Shown here one piece after another: positions 1 through 6,573 of a DNA stretch of 23,885 nucleotides. The stretch is from JAMCZZ01 sp964363695 (GTDB taxonomy: Bacteria; Patescibacteriota; UBA1384; XYA2-FULL-43-10; 1-14-0-10-43-13). The position numbers were made by a program, and so were the translations under genes. Location: NCBI GenBank assembly GCA_964363695.1, contig CAYIJI010000010.1, positions 1 to 23,885 on the forward strand. Direction: 5' to 3'. Within the stretch, counting starts at the first letter, position 1. Each line of letters begins with the position of its first letter. The notes beneath the pieces were generated by a model. The model was given only the letters and a program-made list of their open reading frames with translations, made no database searches and was not told the origin of the DNA.

Positions 1-581
1 ATTTGAGTCGGTTTTGTTTTCATCTCGCCGACTTTTGAGGGGATTGGTAAATATTAAAATAAAATAAATATCACGTTTTCTGGATTTTCCTTTTTCATCA
101 TTCTGTCTTCTTTTTAAAAAAGAAGATTTTGATATTCGCCGATTGTTCCGCCAATTTCAACAATAGTGATATCGGCTTTAGCGTTTTTGCCAGCCGTTTT
201 AATCCGATTAATTATTTCTTCCGGAATGTGAGGAACTACCTCGACGCATTTTCCTTTATAATCTAAATTTCTTTCTTTGTTAATGACGTGCTGATAGATT
301 CGACCGGTTGTCATATAATTTACTTTTGTCAGATCTTCATCAAGAAATCTTTCATAATTACCCATATCTTGATCGCATTCATCGCCATCTTTTGTCACGA
401 AAACTTCACCGTGTTCAGTTGGATTCATTGTTCCAGCATCGACATTGATGTAGGGATCAGCTTTGATAGCCGTTACTTTATAGCCCTTACTTTTTAGTAT
501 AGTGCCGATTGAAGCAGCTGCGATTCCCTTGCCAACAGAAGACATTACACCGCCAACCACGAAAATGTATTTTGAATTCAT
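1..581 (-). pseudogene. pyrG: CTP synthase, 5' part, with two in-frame stops; runs off the window edge
   Basis: CTP synthase makes CTP from UTP, ATP and glutamine. The first 155 codons give a clean N-terminal synthetase domain: VVGGVMSSVGKG P-loop near residue 10, AIKADPYINVDAGTMNP, and VEIGGTIGEYQN near residue 145. The frame then meets TAA (114-116). Reading on in the same frame gives KEDRMMKKENPENVIFIL, one residue, a second TAA, then YLPIPSKVGEMKTKPTQ up to position 1. From memory of the family, the two stops fall on a Leu and a Ser position of the GEYQN-type PyrG. No frameshift is needed; TTA to TAA and TCA to TAA would explain both. The start has a good AGGAGG. A decayed gene or sequencing error are the main options; a shortened functional protein is unlikely because the glutaminase domain would be lost. 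Confidence 0.85.
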
Positions 582-599
582 TTTTCCTCCTAATCAAGA

Positions 600-684
600 A
601 CGGATAACTAATTATTCTAATTGCGAATCAGCGAATCATTCGAATACATTAGCTCATTAGCTATTCGGTTAATTCGCCATCCGT
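600..684. repeat. Imperfect palindrome of short words in the pyrG leader
   Basis: Ends ACGGAT and ATCCGT are inverted. Between them the short words gcgaatc, cattcgaata, cattagct and attcgg repeat with variation and pair across the centre. It would be transcribed as part of the pyrG 5' leader. No protein is encoded. Confidence 0.5.
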
Positions 685-699
685 ATGTTTTGGCAATCT

Positions 700-740
700 A
701 AAAAACTCCTATGTTTTTTTGTTCAGTTGGAGTTTTTTTT
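700..740. terminator. Bidirectional hairpin with T-tracts; possible pyrG attenuator
   Basis: AAAAAACTCC (700-709) pairs with GGAGTTTTTT (729-738) and T-runs follow on both strands. No gene ends here on either strand. The hairpin lies in the presumed leader of pyrG, so transcription attenuation is a reasonable reading. Known pyrG leaders of Firmicutes use a terminator at this place, but I cannot see their G-rich transcript start here. Confidence 0.55.
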
Positions 741-763
741 AACGCTATTTTATTTTCAATTAT

Positions 764-793
764 ATAATAACACACCAATAATTTCTGTTACAA
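764..793 (-). promoter_or_regulatory. Candidate pyrG promoter
   Basis: On the minus strand TTGTAA (793-788) is followed after 18 bp by TATTAT (769-764). It is upstream of the hairpin at 700-740 and of pyrG. The hexamers match the sigma-70 consensus at 4/6 and 5/6, which in DNA this AT-rich is only moderate evidence. Confidence 0.35.
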
Positions 794-817
794 TAAGTTT
801 GCTGTTGATAACAGCAA
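789..817 (+). promoter_or_regulatory. Extended -10 and perfect inverted repeat before the nucleotidyltransferase gene
   Basis: TGTTACAAT (786-794) resembles an extended -10 with no -35. At the expected transcript start lies TTGCTGTT-gat-AACAGCAA (799-817), an 8-bp perfect inverted repeat that could be an operator or a 5' hairpin. The leader to the gene would be about 115 nt of AT-only words (818-905). Confidence 0.35.
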
Positions 818-916
818 TTCTTAATTCTTAATTTAAAATTTTTAATCAAATTTAAATTATTAATTTTTAAACATTTAACCATTTAAAATTGATTAGAAAT
901 TAATAATTAGAAATTT

Positions 917-1603
917 GTGGCGATGGATCAACGTTTACTCAACAAAAGGTTGTCCAGAACAAGAAAAATCGGCAGATTAATAAGTCATCTGCCTTTTGTT
1001 CGCTGCGTAATTCTGAACGGTTCTTTAGCTCAAGGTAAATCAAAAGAAAGTTCTGATATTGATCTCTTGATTATTGCTAAAGATGGTCGGATCTTTACAG
1101 CTAGATTTTTTATAAATATTTTCGCATTATTAATTGGAATAAAAAGGTTAAAGGACGAATCGAAAAGTCATGCCGGCAAGTTCTGTTTCAATTATTTTTT
1201 GACGGAAAATCATTTAGAAATTCCAACGGGCAGAGGTGAAAAAATTGATAAATATTGCGCGGAGAATTATAGTGCTAGCGAATTTGTCGCAGGTCACAAA
1301 AATTTATTCAATCAGTTTATTCGTACTAATATGGAATTATTCGAACGATATAGCTGCCATCCCAAACATTTACAATTGTCATCTCGAGCGAAGTGTAACG
1401 CAGTCGAGAGATCTTGCGACGAGTTGGACATAAAAGATTCCTCCACTTCGGTCGGAATGACAAAGGGAAAAATTGGCGATTGGTTTGAACAAAGAGTAAA
1501 GTCCTATCAAATCAAAAAAATTGAATCCGATCCAAGAACTAAGAAATATCCGAATCTAATCGTTTATAATGACAGAGAACTAAGATTTCATCCTCCGAAA
1601 TAA
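917..1603 (+). CDS. Nucleotidyltransferase (Pol-beta/MNT type) with an in-frame repeat insertion
   Basis: The motif GSLAQGKSKESSDIDLLII near residues 35-53 is the GS(x10)DxD core of the DNA polymerase beta-like nucleotidyltransferase fold; the two Asp would bind the catalytic metal. Such proteins transfer a nucleotide to a protein or small molecule, and the substrate cannot be told from sequence. The C-terminus (IGDWFEQ to LRFHPPK) looks native. Between them residues about 153-182 are the translation of a palindromic repeat (1377-1462), not of a protein family. The first codon is GTG at 917 or ATG at 923; neither has a visible Shine-Dalgarno site. No obvious partner gene is adjacent, so a toxin-antitoxin role (MNT/HEPN) is not supported. 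Confidence 0.75.
   Translation: MAMDQRLLNKRLSRTRKIGRLISHLPFVRCVILNGSLAQGKSKESSDIDLLIIAKDGRIFTARFFINIFALLIGIKRLKDESKSHAGKFCFNYFLTENHLEIPTGRGEKIDKYCAENYSASEFVAGHKNLFNQFIRTNMELFERYSCHPKHLQLSSRAKCNAVERSCDELDIKDSSTSVGMTKGKIGDWFEQRVKSYQIKKIESDPRTKKYPNLIVYNDRELRFHPPK
1377..1462. repeat. TGTCAT...ATGACA core repeat inside a coding gene
   Basis: It begins TGTCATCTCGAGCG and ends CGGTCGGAATGACA, with the sub-motifs CGAGAGATC and AGATTCC inside. The same layout is found in the centre of the MITE at 1792-1992. Here it has no outer inverted ends and is read through in frame by the nucleotidyltransferase gene. Confidence 0.7.
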
Positions 1604-1605
1604 CC

Positions 1606-1635
1606 TTGACTTTTGAGCGTAAGTTGAGCTATATT
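1606..1635 (+). promoter_or_regulatory. Promoter of the small RNA
   Basis: TTGACT (1606-1611), 18 bp, TATATT (1630-1635). It starts 2 bp after the stop codon of the preceding gene and points at a 110-base stretch with no ORF and a strong terminator. Expected start about 1642. Confidence 0.6.
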
Positions 1636-1641
1636 TGAGTT

Positions 1642-1750
1642 GGTGGTAGTGTGCCCCCCTTGCACTACCGCCAACTTTATAAAATACAAAAGGCGAATAT
1701 AACGAATAAAAACTAAGTAGGCAATATTTTAGAGGGCAACCTCTTTTTTT
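1642..1750 (+). ncRNA. Orphan small RNA with a C-rich loop
   Basis: The predicted transcript of about 109 nt opens with a 14-bp stem, AGTTGGTGGTAGTG (1638-1651) with CACTACCGCCAACT (1663-1676), closed by one G-U and capped by an 11-nt loop containing six C. The first stem bases may precede the exact start. An A-rich single-stranded middle follows. The end is a textbook terminator: AGAGG-GCAA-CCTCT (1731-1744) and seven T. I do not recognise it as 6S, tmRNA, SRP or RNase P RNA. The loop UGCCC could pair with GGGCA of the terminator. C-rich loops in known bacterial sRNAs often target G-rich ribosome binding sites; that is analogy only. Confidence 0.6.
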
Positions 1751-1791
1751 GTTTGATAATCGGTTACTGGCTGATCGGTTAGTAGATTTAT

Positions 1792-1992
1792 CTGACAGGA
1801 GTACACTTTGCTTTTGATCTCAAATATTAAGTCATCTCGAGCCACTGGCGGGGCTTACAGGGCGAGAGATATACAAATTATTGTTCGAACAATGGGCCAC
1901 ATTAATTTGTAGATTTCTCGTCATTCGACTTCGCTCATGATGTCGAAATGACAACTATTTTGAGTTTAATTTTGAAAGTGTACCCCTGTCAG
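1792..1992. mobile_element. MITE, family 1 (201 bp, 10-bp target duplication)
   Basis: The ends are CTGACAGGAGTACACTTT and AAAGTGTACCCCTGTCAG, inverted at 17 of 18 positions. The 10-bp direct repeat gtagatttat flanks it at 1782-1791 and 1993-2002; one further c also matches, so the border is uncertain by 1 bp. There is no transposase. Inside lies a core from about 1830 (gtcatctcgag) to 1953 (cgaaatgaca), similar to the repeat at 1377-1462. A second copy of the right end is at 23833-23885. The IS family that moved it is not identified; a 10-bp duplication would suit IS4 or IS481 relatives. Confidence 0.85.
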
Positions 1993-2005
1993 GTAGATTT
2001 ATCCC

Positions 2006-2040
2006 TTGACAAAAATGTAAAGTTCGCTTAACATTTTTGT
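2006..2040 (+). promoter_or_regulatory. groESL promoter overlapped by an inverted repeat (putative operator)
   Basis: TTGACA (2006-2011), 17 bp, TAACAT (2029-2034) is a near-ideal sigma-70 promoter, start about 2041. A perfect 10-bp inverted repeat, ACAAAAATGT (2009-2018) and ACATTTTTGT (2031-2040), covers the end of -35, the whole spacer and most of -10. The usual CIRCE element (TTAGCACTC-N9-GAGTGCTAA) is absent, so HrcA control is not indicated. A different repressor or a hairpin at this place is inferred. Confidence 0.65.
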
Positions 2041-2112
2041 AGTAAAACTATCATAATAAAATATCAGCGCAGATCAGTGTAATATATCTGTGTTAGTAGA
2101 AAGAGAGACATC

Positions 2113-2388
2113 ATGTTCCAACCATTAGGAGATAGAGTTTTGGTTAAGCCGGTCCAAAAAGAAGAAACAACTAAATCCGGAATTATTATTCCTGCCTCAG
2201 CCCAAGAAGAGAGAGCAGAAGGAGAAGTAATCGCTCTCGGCACGGGGATAAAAGAGGGCAAAAAGTACGAGTTTTCGGTGGCAAAAGGCGACAAAGTCAT
2301 ATACGGCAAGTATTCAGGCGAAGAACTAAAAATCGAGGGTGTTGAATATAAAGTAATGAGAGAAGAAGAGATACTTGGTATTTTGTAA
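2113..2388 (+). CDS. groES: Co-chaperonin GroES
   Basis: A 91-aa protein of the usual Cpn10 length. MFQPLGDRVLVKPVQKEE at the N-terminus, the mobile loop with SGIIIP near residue 23, and GDKVIYGKYSGEE near residue 59 are family hallmarks. Seven copies cap the GroEL ring in the cytoplasm and close the folding chamber. It is first in a two-gene unit with groEL, the standard order, about 70 nt after the predicted transcript start. The ribosome site is weak (gaaagagag). It ends in TAA, used here as a normal stop. Confidence 0.97.
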   Translation: MFQPLGDRVLVKPVQKEETTKSGIIIPASAQEERAEGEVIALGTGIKEGKKYEFSVAKGDKVIYGKYSGEELKIEGVEYKVMREEEILGIL

Positions 2389-2398
2389 ACAAAATATC

Positions 2399-2500
2399 GA
2401 TTTACCATTTATCATTTAACAATTTACCATTTATTTGATCATTTAAAAATTGAAAAATATTTAAATAAATGATCAATGAAAAATGGGAAATGAAAAATAT
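2399..2500. repeat. AT-rich palindromic spacer of heptamer-like words (groES-groEL)
   Basis: The left arm repeats ATTTACC, ATTTATC and ATTTAAC; the right arm carries AAATAAATG, GAAAAATG and GGAAATG, its rough complement. Both share TGATCA near the turn. The same vocabulary recurs near 5690-5755, 5985-6090, 6595-6690 and 15909-16020. Confidence 0.6.
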
Positions 2501-2512
2501 TGAAAGGAACCT

Positions 2513-4156
2513 ATGAGTAAACAAATCAAATTCGGGGATGAGGGAAGACTGAGCTTGCAGAGAGGCGTGAATAAGCTCGCAGATACCGTTAAAATAACAA
2601 TCGGTCCAAAAGGACGGAATGTTGTCTTGGATAAGAGCTTTGGCGGACCAACCATCACAAACGATGGGGTAACAATTGCAAAAGAAATTGATCTTGAAGA
2701 TAAATTTGAGGATATGGGCGCTCAACTTATTAAAGAAGTAGCGTCTAAAACAAATGATGTTGCTGGCGATGGCACAACCACTGCTACGATTTTGGCTCAA
2801 GCAATGATCAATGAGGGTTTGCGAAATGTTGCAGCCGGGGCAAATCCGATGGAAATCCGCCACGGTATCGAGAAAGCAACCAATAAGGTTGTAGAAACTA
2901 TTAAAAAGAACTCCAAAGAAATCGCCGGCAAGAACGAAATATCTCAGGTTGCGACTGTTTCGGCGGGAAGCAATGAAATAGGAGAAATGATTTCCGAGGT
3001 TATGGATCTTGTCGGCAAAGACGGAGTAGTAACTGTTGAAGAATCCAACACCATGGGTTTGGAGAAAGAAATTGTTGAAGGCATGGAATTTGACAACGGC
3101 TATATCAGCCATTATATGGTTACTGACACGGCTTCAATGAAAGCAACGCTGGAAAATCCATACATTCTTTTAACCGATAAAAAAATATCCTCCATTTCCG
3201 AGATTTTACCCATCTTAGAACAAATTGCGCAAAGCGGAAAAAAAGACATTGTGATCATTGCTGAAGATGTTGACGGCGAGGCCCTAACTACCCTTGTATT
3301 AAATAAGTTAAGAGGCACAATAAATGTCTTGGCTATCAAAGCTCCCGGATTTGGCGATAGAAGAAAAGATATGTTGGAAGATATTGCCGTTTTAACTGGC
3401 GGCCAAGTTATAACAGGGGATCTTAATCAAAAACTGGAAGACACCAAAATTGAAATGCTCGGAAGCGCTAGAAAAGTAGAGTCTGATAAAGAAAAAACCA
3501 TAATTATCGAAGGCAAGGGCGAAAAAGAGTCTATCAAAAAAAGAATTAACCAAGTCAAAAAACAAGTTGATCCAAATAAGCCAGCTACTGATTATAGCAA
3601 CGAAAATTTGTACAAACGTTTGGCAAAGCTTTCCGGCGGCGTAGGTGTTATTAAAGTTGGAGCAGCTACTGAAACCGAACTTAAAGAAAAAAAGCTTAGG
3701 GTTGAAGATGCAGTAGAAGCGACAAGAGCAGCGATCGAAGAAGGCATTATCTCCGGGGGCGGTGTGGCATTTGTCGATTCAATATTTGAGCTTAAGTCTA
3801 TTCAGGCAGAGGGCGACGAACAGATCGGTGTTGAAATTGTTAAAAAAGCACTTGAAGCTCCAATGCGCCAGATTGCCGAAAATGCAGGAGTTGAGGGTTC
3901 AATTGTAATAGAAAATGTTAAGAAGATGAAACCGGGAGAAGGTTACAATGCCTTAACCGGAGAATATGGCAATATGATTTCATTTGGAATCATCGATCCG
4001 GCTAAAGTGGCTAGAAGCGCAATTCAAAACGCTGCTTCGATTGCAGCTCTCATTCTAACAACGGAAGCGGTTGTTGCAGAAAAAAAGAATCCGCCAGCTG
4101 GCGGAGAAATGCCGATGATGGGCGGCGGCAATCCTTACGCCGGAATGGGAATGTAA
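2513..4156 (+). CDS. groEL: Chaperonin GroEL (60 kDa)
   Basis: 547 aa, full length. It has the ATP-binding GPKGRNVVLDKSFGGPTITNDG near residue 28, DGTTTATILAQAM near residue 87, the apical domain with IKAPGFGDRRKDMLEDIA, and a C-terminal GGM-rich tail (MPMMGGGNPYAGMGM) as in ring-forming GroEL. It folds proteins in the cytoplasm with GroES and ATP. It lies 124 bp after groES with its own GAAAGGA ribosome site; the gap is a word-type palindrome rather than a promoter. The unit closes with the terminator at 4193-4226. Some CPR lineages are reported to lack groEL, so its presence may help placement. Confidence 0.98.
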   Translation: MSKQIKFGDEGRLSLQRGVNKLADTVKITIGPKGRNVVLDKSFGGPTITNDGVTIAKEIDLEDKFEDMGAQLIKEVASKTNDVAGDGTTTATILAQAMINEGLRNVAAGANPMEIRHGIEKATNKVVETIKKNSKEIAGKNEISQVATVSAGSNEIGEMISEVMDLVGKDGVVTVEESNTMGLEKEIVEGMEFDNGYISHYMVTDTASMKATLENPYILLTDKKISSISEILPILEQIAQSGKKDIVIIAEDVDGEALTTLVLNKLRGTINVLAIKAPGFGDRRKDMLEDIAVLTGGQVITGDLNQKLEDTKIEMLGSARKVESDKEKTIIIEGKGEKESIKKRINQVKKQVDPNKPATDYSNENLYKRLAKLSGGVGVIKVGAATETELKEKKLRVEDAVEATRAAIEEGIISGGGVAFVDSIFELKSIQAEGDEQIGVEIVKKALEAPMRQIAENAGVEGSIVIENVKKMKPGEGYNALTGEYGNMISFGIIDPAKVARSAIQNAASIAALILTTEAVVAEKKNPPAGGEMPMMGGGNPYAGMGM

Positions 4157-4284
4157 TAACAGATAACAGTATACAGTAAGACAGATAACAGTTAAAAAAA
4201 CTCCGGTACAATCCGGAGTTTTTTTATAATCCTGTAAAACTGTTATCTGTCTTGCTGTTATCTGTATACTGTATTCTGTTATCT
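4157..4284. repeat. Long imperfect palindrome around the groEL terminator
   Basis: The left arm (4157-4193) is built of ataacag, gtatacag and aagacag; the right arm (4238-4283) of ctgttat, ctgtatac and ctgtctt in inverse order. The arms flank the compact terminator in the middle. It fills the gap between convergent groEL and the PRC-barrel gene. Confidence 0.7.
4193..4226. terminator. Bidirectional terminator of groESL and the PRC-barrel gene
   Basis: CTCCGG (4201-4206) pairs with CCGGAG (4213-4218), extended by seven A on one side and seven T on the other. It works in both directions between convergent genes. Confidence 0.85.
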
Positions 4285-4795
4285 ATACTAAGCTGGTGCT
4301 GATTTCAGGCATAGAAGCTTTTTCTGTTTCAAAGTTTTCTTTCACGATTATTTTTCTTTTTTCAATATCAACTATGGCTGTTCTGGCAATGATTCTCTCA
4401 CCGAAAATGTTCTTGACATAGAATTTAGGGATTTCTAAGGTTTCTGACAGAATGAAAAGATCAACTACTCTGCCAAGTGATTTTCCAGATTTAGTAACAA
4501 CTTTCTGGCCGATTCCATGCATGCCCTCTTTTATTGCCTCGCCTATCCTTACATTTTCTTTTAAGCTTGAAATGGCATCGCTATCTCTTATCACAACGCC
4601 TTGCGTAGAAATATCTACGATATCTGCATGGCTTACCACTTTGGCGTCTCGGTTGAAAATAGAATTTTCGAGAATAATGCCGGAAATCTTAAAATCTTTT
4701 TTCTGTATTACAATATCCTTGACCACGCCAACTTTGGATTGGTTTTTTAAGTCAAAAACATCGAGGCCGACGATTTTAGTATAAGGCAATATCAT
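4283..4795 (-). CDS. PRC-barrel domain protein (two barrels)
   Basis: 170 aa. PRC-barrels are small beta-barrels found in photosynthetic reaction centre H subunit, RimM and many uncharacterised proteins. Two units are visible: residues about 3-75 (KIVGLDVFDLKNQSKVGVVKDI) and about 88-160 (GMHGIGQKVVTKSGKSLGRVVDL). Each has the typical 'V.t..G..lG.v.Di.i' pattern. There is no signal peptide or membrane segment. The start is supported by AGGAAAT 8 nt upstream. It lies downstream of efp on the same strand. The function is unknown; RimM is excluded because its N-terminal domain is missing. Confidence 0.75.
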   Translation of the reverse strand: MILPYTKIVGLDVFDLKNQSKVGVVKDIVIQKKDFKISGIILENSIFNRDAKVVSHADIVDISTQGVVIRDSDAISSLKENVRIGEAIKEGMHGIGQKVVTKSGKSLGRVVDLFILSETLEIPKFYVKNIFGERIIARTAIVDIEKRKIIVKENFETEKASMPEISTSLV

Positions 4796-5027
4796 TTATT
4801 TCCTAATAATTGGAAATTCCAACACAGATTATCTACACAGATTTTCACAGATCTGATCATTTTGAGACTGGACTCTTGAAACTGGAAGTTTGATCTTGAG
4901 GCTGGAGGATTGAAGTTCGAATGTCTAGCTTCTAATTTCAAATTCTAATCTCTAGCATCTAGTGTCAAGTGTCAATCAATTCTTGCTTTATATTATCAGT
5001 GCCTATCTGCGTAACAAATCAGTGTGG
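4796..5027. repeat. Gene-free gap made of variant short words
   Basis: No ORF or RNA gene was seen. 4855-4975 is built of gactgg, cttgaaactgg, ttgaggctggagg and then tctagctt, tctaat, ctctagcatctag variants, the same style of word-repeat filler seen at other gaps. No clear terminator for efp was found. Confidence 0.4.
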
Positions 5028-5585
5028 TTATGCTCTCTCTACGTAAGAACCACTTCTAGTGTCTACAACTATTTTATCATTTTCTTTGATAAAAAGTGGA
5101 GCGTCAATTTGAGAGCCTGTTTCGATTGTCACTTTTTTAGTTACACAGCCGGCAGAATTGCCTTTAATTGCCGGAGGAGCGCTGATTATGCGAAAAGTCA
5201 TTTTGATTGGGAGTTCAATATTTAACGGCTCATTATTGAAGTAAAGAAGATCAACGCTTGAGTCTTCTACTAGATACTTTTTGTCTTCGCCTACTTTAGG
5301 AAGTGATATTTCAAATTGATCAAATGTCTCTGTGTCCATAAAATAAGCGCTTACTTCATCAGAATAAAGATAAGTTGCATTTTTTTTAGTCAAATTTGCT
5401 TCCTCTACCTTGTCTGCGCCTTGAAAAGTCTTATCAATCACGCCGCCGGTTTTCAAATTTTTTAGTTTTGTTTTTACCACAGCACCGCCCCTTCCCATTT
5501 TTGAGTGATAGTACGATACAACAACATAAGGCTCATTTTCCAATGAAATTTTAGTGCCGGTTTTTAGGCTGGTAATTGATAACAT
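5028..5585 (-). CDS. efp: Elongation factor P, arginine-tip type
   Basis: 185 aa, standard length, three domains: KOW-like (1-62), OB (65-125), and a C-terminal OB with KGNSAGCVTKKVTIETG. EF-P binds between the P and E sites and rescues ribosomes stalled on proline runs. The loop that reaches the peptidyl-transferase centre reads SKMGRGGA, placing Arg32 where E. coli has the modified lysine. Arg at this position is rhamnosylated by EarP in Pseudomonas-type EF-P; no earP is in this window, and the surrounding loop is not of Pseudomonas type. The start is supported by CGGAG 7 nt upstream; the block AAACGGAGTTTTG recurs before the polymerase gene at 16034. Confidence 0.95.
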   Translation of the reverse strand: MLSITSLKTGTKISLENEPYVVVSYYHSKMGRGGAVVKTKLKNLKTGGVIDKTFQGADKVEEANLTKKNATYLYSDEVSAYFMDTETFDQFEISLPKVGEDKKYLVEDSSVDLLYFNNEPLNIELPIKMTFRIISAPPAIKGNSAGCVTKKVTIETGSQIDAPLFIKENDKIVVDTRSGSYVERA

Positions 5586-5635
5586 GGCAAAACTCCGTTT
5601 GGTTATTTCTCATTTCTCATTTTTCTCGTTCGAGT

Positions 5636-5672
5636 CTGAGCCTGAGGGCTCATCCCTCAGAGTCGAAGACAA
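5636..5672. repeat. GC-richer hairpin repeat in the efp leader
   Basis: CTGAGGG (5642-5648), CTCAT, CCCTCAG (5654-5660) is a perfect stem, with TCGA words on both sides. It differs sharply in base composition from the AT-rich surroundings and looks like an inserted dispersed palindrome. Confidence 0.55.
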
Positions 5673-5674
5673 TT

Positions 5675-5755
5675 ATCATTTAATTATCAATTGATAAATT
5701 TGTAAATGGTAAATAAATGTAAAATGATCAATGGTAAATGGTAAATAATTTACCT
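5675..5755. repeat. AT-rich palindromic word spacer (rpsR-efp)
   Basis: Repeats of GGTAAAT, GTAAATG and TGATCAATGG face TTATCATTTAATTATC. It is the same family as 2399-2500. Confidence 0.55.
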
Positions 5756-5974
5756 TACAGTGAAAGGTAAAAGTGCCAGGTGTCTCGCTCTCTTTATTGC
5801 CGTTGTCAGCTCTCTTTGATGCTTTGTGCAATTACCGTTTCTACCTCCTGACTCTATTTTGTTCCAACGATTTAAGTACTTCGTTAAAGTATTAACATCT
5901 TTGTAGTCGATAGCCACGAGTTTTGTTTTGCAAAACAGGCATTTTTTACTTGTTCTCATTGTTTGATAAGCCAT
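5750..5974 (-). CDS. rpsR: 30S ribosomal protein bS18
   Basis: 74 aa from ATG at 5974, chosen over an upstream TTG (5989) because AAAGGA lies 6-7 nt before this ATG. The signature KHQRELTTAIKRARHLALLPFT at the C-terminus is diagnostic. It binds bS6 and 16S rRNA in the platform of the small subunit. The cysteine pattern CLFC near residue 12 together with CTKH near residue 49 could bind zinc, as in the C+ form of bS18. It is last of the rpsF-ssb-rpsR cluster, the common bacterial order. Confidence 0.95.
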   Translation of the reverse strand: MAYQTMRTSKKCLFCKTKLVAIDYKDVNTLTKYLNRWNKIESGGRNGNCTKHQRELTTAIKRARHLALLPFTVR

Positions 5975-5984
5975 GATATTCCTT

Positions 5985-6090
5985 TTCAATATTTTTCATT
6001 TTCCATTTTTCATTGATCATTTATTTAATTATTTTAGAAATTTTCAAATGATAAATAAATGGAAAATCGGTAAATGATAAATGGTAAATT
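5985..6090. repeat. AT-rich palindromic word spacer (ssb-rpsR)
   Basis: The left part reads TTTTTCATTTTCC, ATTTTTCATTGATCATTT; the right part ATGATAAATAAATGG, GGTAAATGATAAATGG. The arms can pair around ATTTATTTAATTATTTT. Same family as 2399-2500. Confidence 0.6.
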
Positions 6091-6570
6091 CTAGAATGGT
6101 ATTTCTTCAATATTTATTTCGTCAACAGTATTAGTGTCAGGTTTTTTGTCCGACCCGCCTATTGGCGAGGCAGAGATTTCGTCAACAGGATTGTCTTTAG
6201 GCCTTGCCATAAAACTTCCGCCTCCGTCATTTCCTCCTCGTCCGCTCAGTACGATTATGTTGTCGGCGACGATTTCGGTTTTATACCTTTTAACCCCATC
6301 TTGTCCCTCCCAGTTTCTAGTTTGCAATCGGCCTTCAACGAAAACCGGACCGCCCTTTTTTAACATTGGCGTGACTGCTTCAGCCTGCTTTCCCCAGACC
6401 ACAATATCGTGGTACTGAGTGTCCTCGCCGTCAGGAGCTCCGTCTCGGCCTTTCCATTTTCTATTAGTTGCAACCGCGAAGCTAGATACCGCTTGTCCGT
6501 TTGGGGTATATCTCATTTCCGGATCGCGGGTTAAATTGCCCAATATTTGTGCTCGATTTAGATTCAACAT
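6091..6570 (-). CDS. ssb: Single-stranded DNA-binding protein
   Basis: 159 aa. The OB fold (1-110) opens LNRAQILGNLTRDPEMRYTPNG and has YHDIVVWGKQAE and FVEGRLQTRNWEGQDG. A Gly-rich and acidic linker follows, and the C-terminal tip IEEIPF matches the acidic partner-binding tail (DDIPF in E. coli). It coats single-stranded DNA in replication and repair and recruits partners through the tail. It lies between rpsF and rpsR as usual. The linker includes SPIGG, encoded by a small palindrome (6154-6170) that looks like another inserted repeat. Confidence 0.97.
   Translation of the reverse strand: MLNLNRAQILGNLTRDPEMRYTPNGQAVSSFAVATNRKWKGRDGAPDGEDTQYHDIVVWGKQAEAVTPMLKKGGPVFVEGRLQTRNWEGQDGVKRYKTEIVADNIIVLSGRGGNDGGGSFMARPKDNPVDEISASPIGGSDKKPDTNTVDEINIEEIPF
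6154..6170. repeat. Small palindrome in the ssb linker
   Basis: CCCGCCTATTGGCGAGG folds into CGCC-tatt-GGCG. It is GC-rich against its surroundings and encodes part of the disordered linker. Confidence 0.45.
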
Positions 6571-6573
6571 CTG

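Noticed and set aside
1..120. Alternative genetic code to explain the pyrG stops
   Set aside because: TAA ends groES, groEL, both polA halves and other intact genes, and TGA ends the HD and DUF2207 genes, so the standard bacterial code is in use.
104..130. Programmed frameshift at the T6/A5 run in pyrG
   Set aside because: The frame after the stop already matches PyrG, so no shift is needed; shifting would lose the match.
917..1603. Toxin-antitoxin pair (MNT/HEPN)
   Set aside because: No HEPN-type gene lies next to the nucleotidyltransferase; the neighbour is a small RNA and a MITE.
2006..2040. CIRCE element
   Set aside because: The arm sequence and the 12-bp spacing do not match TTAGCACTC-N9-GAGTGCTAA.
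2402..3112. 236-codon open frame antisense to groEL
   Set aside because: It lies wholly opposite groES-groEL spacer and conserved groEL codons, is Cys/Phe-rich without a family pattern, and has no ribosome site.
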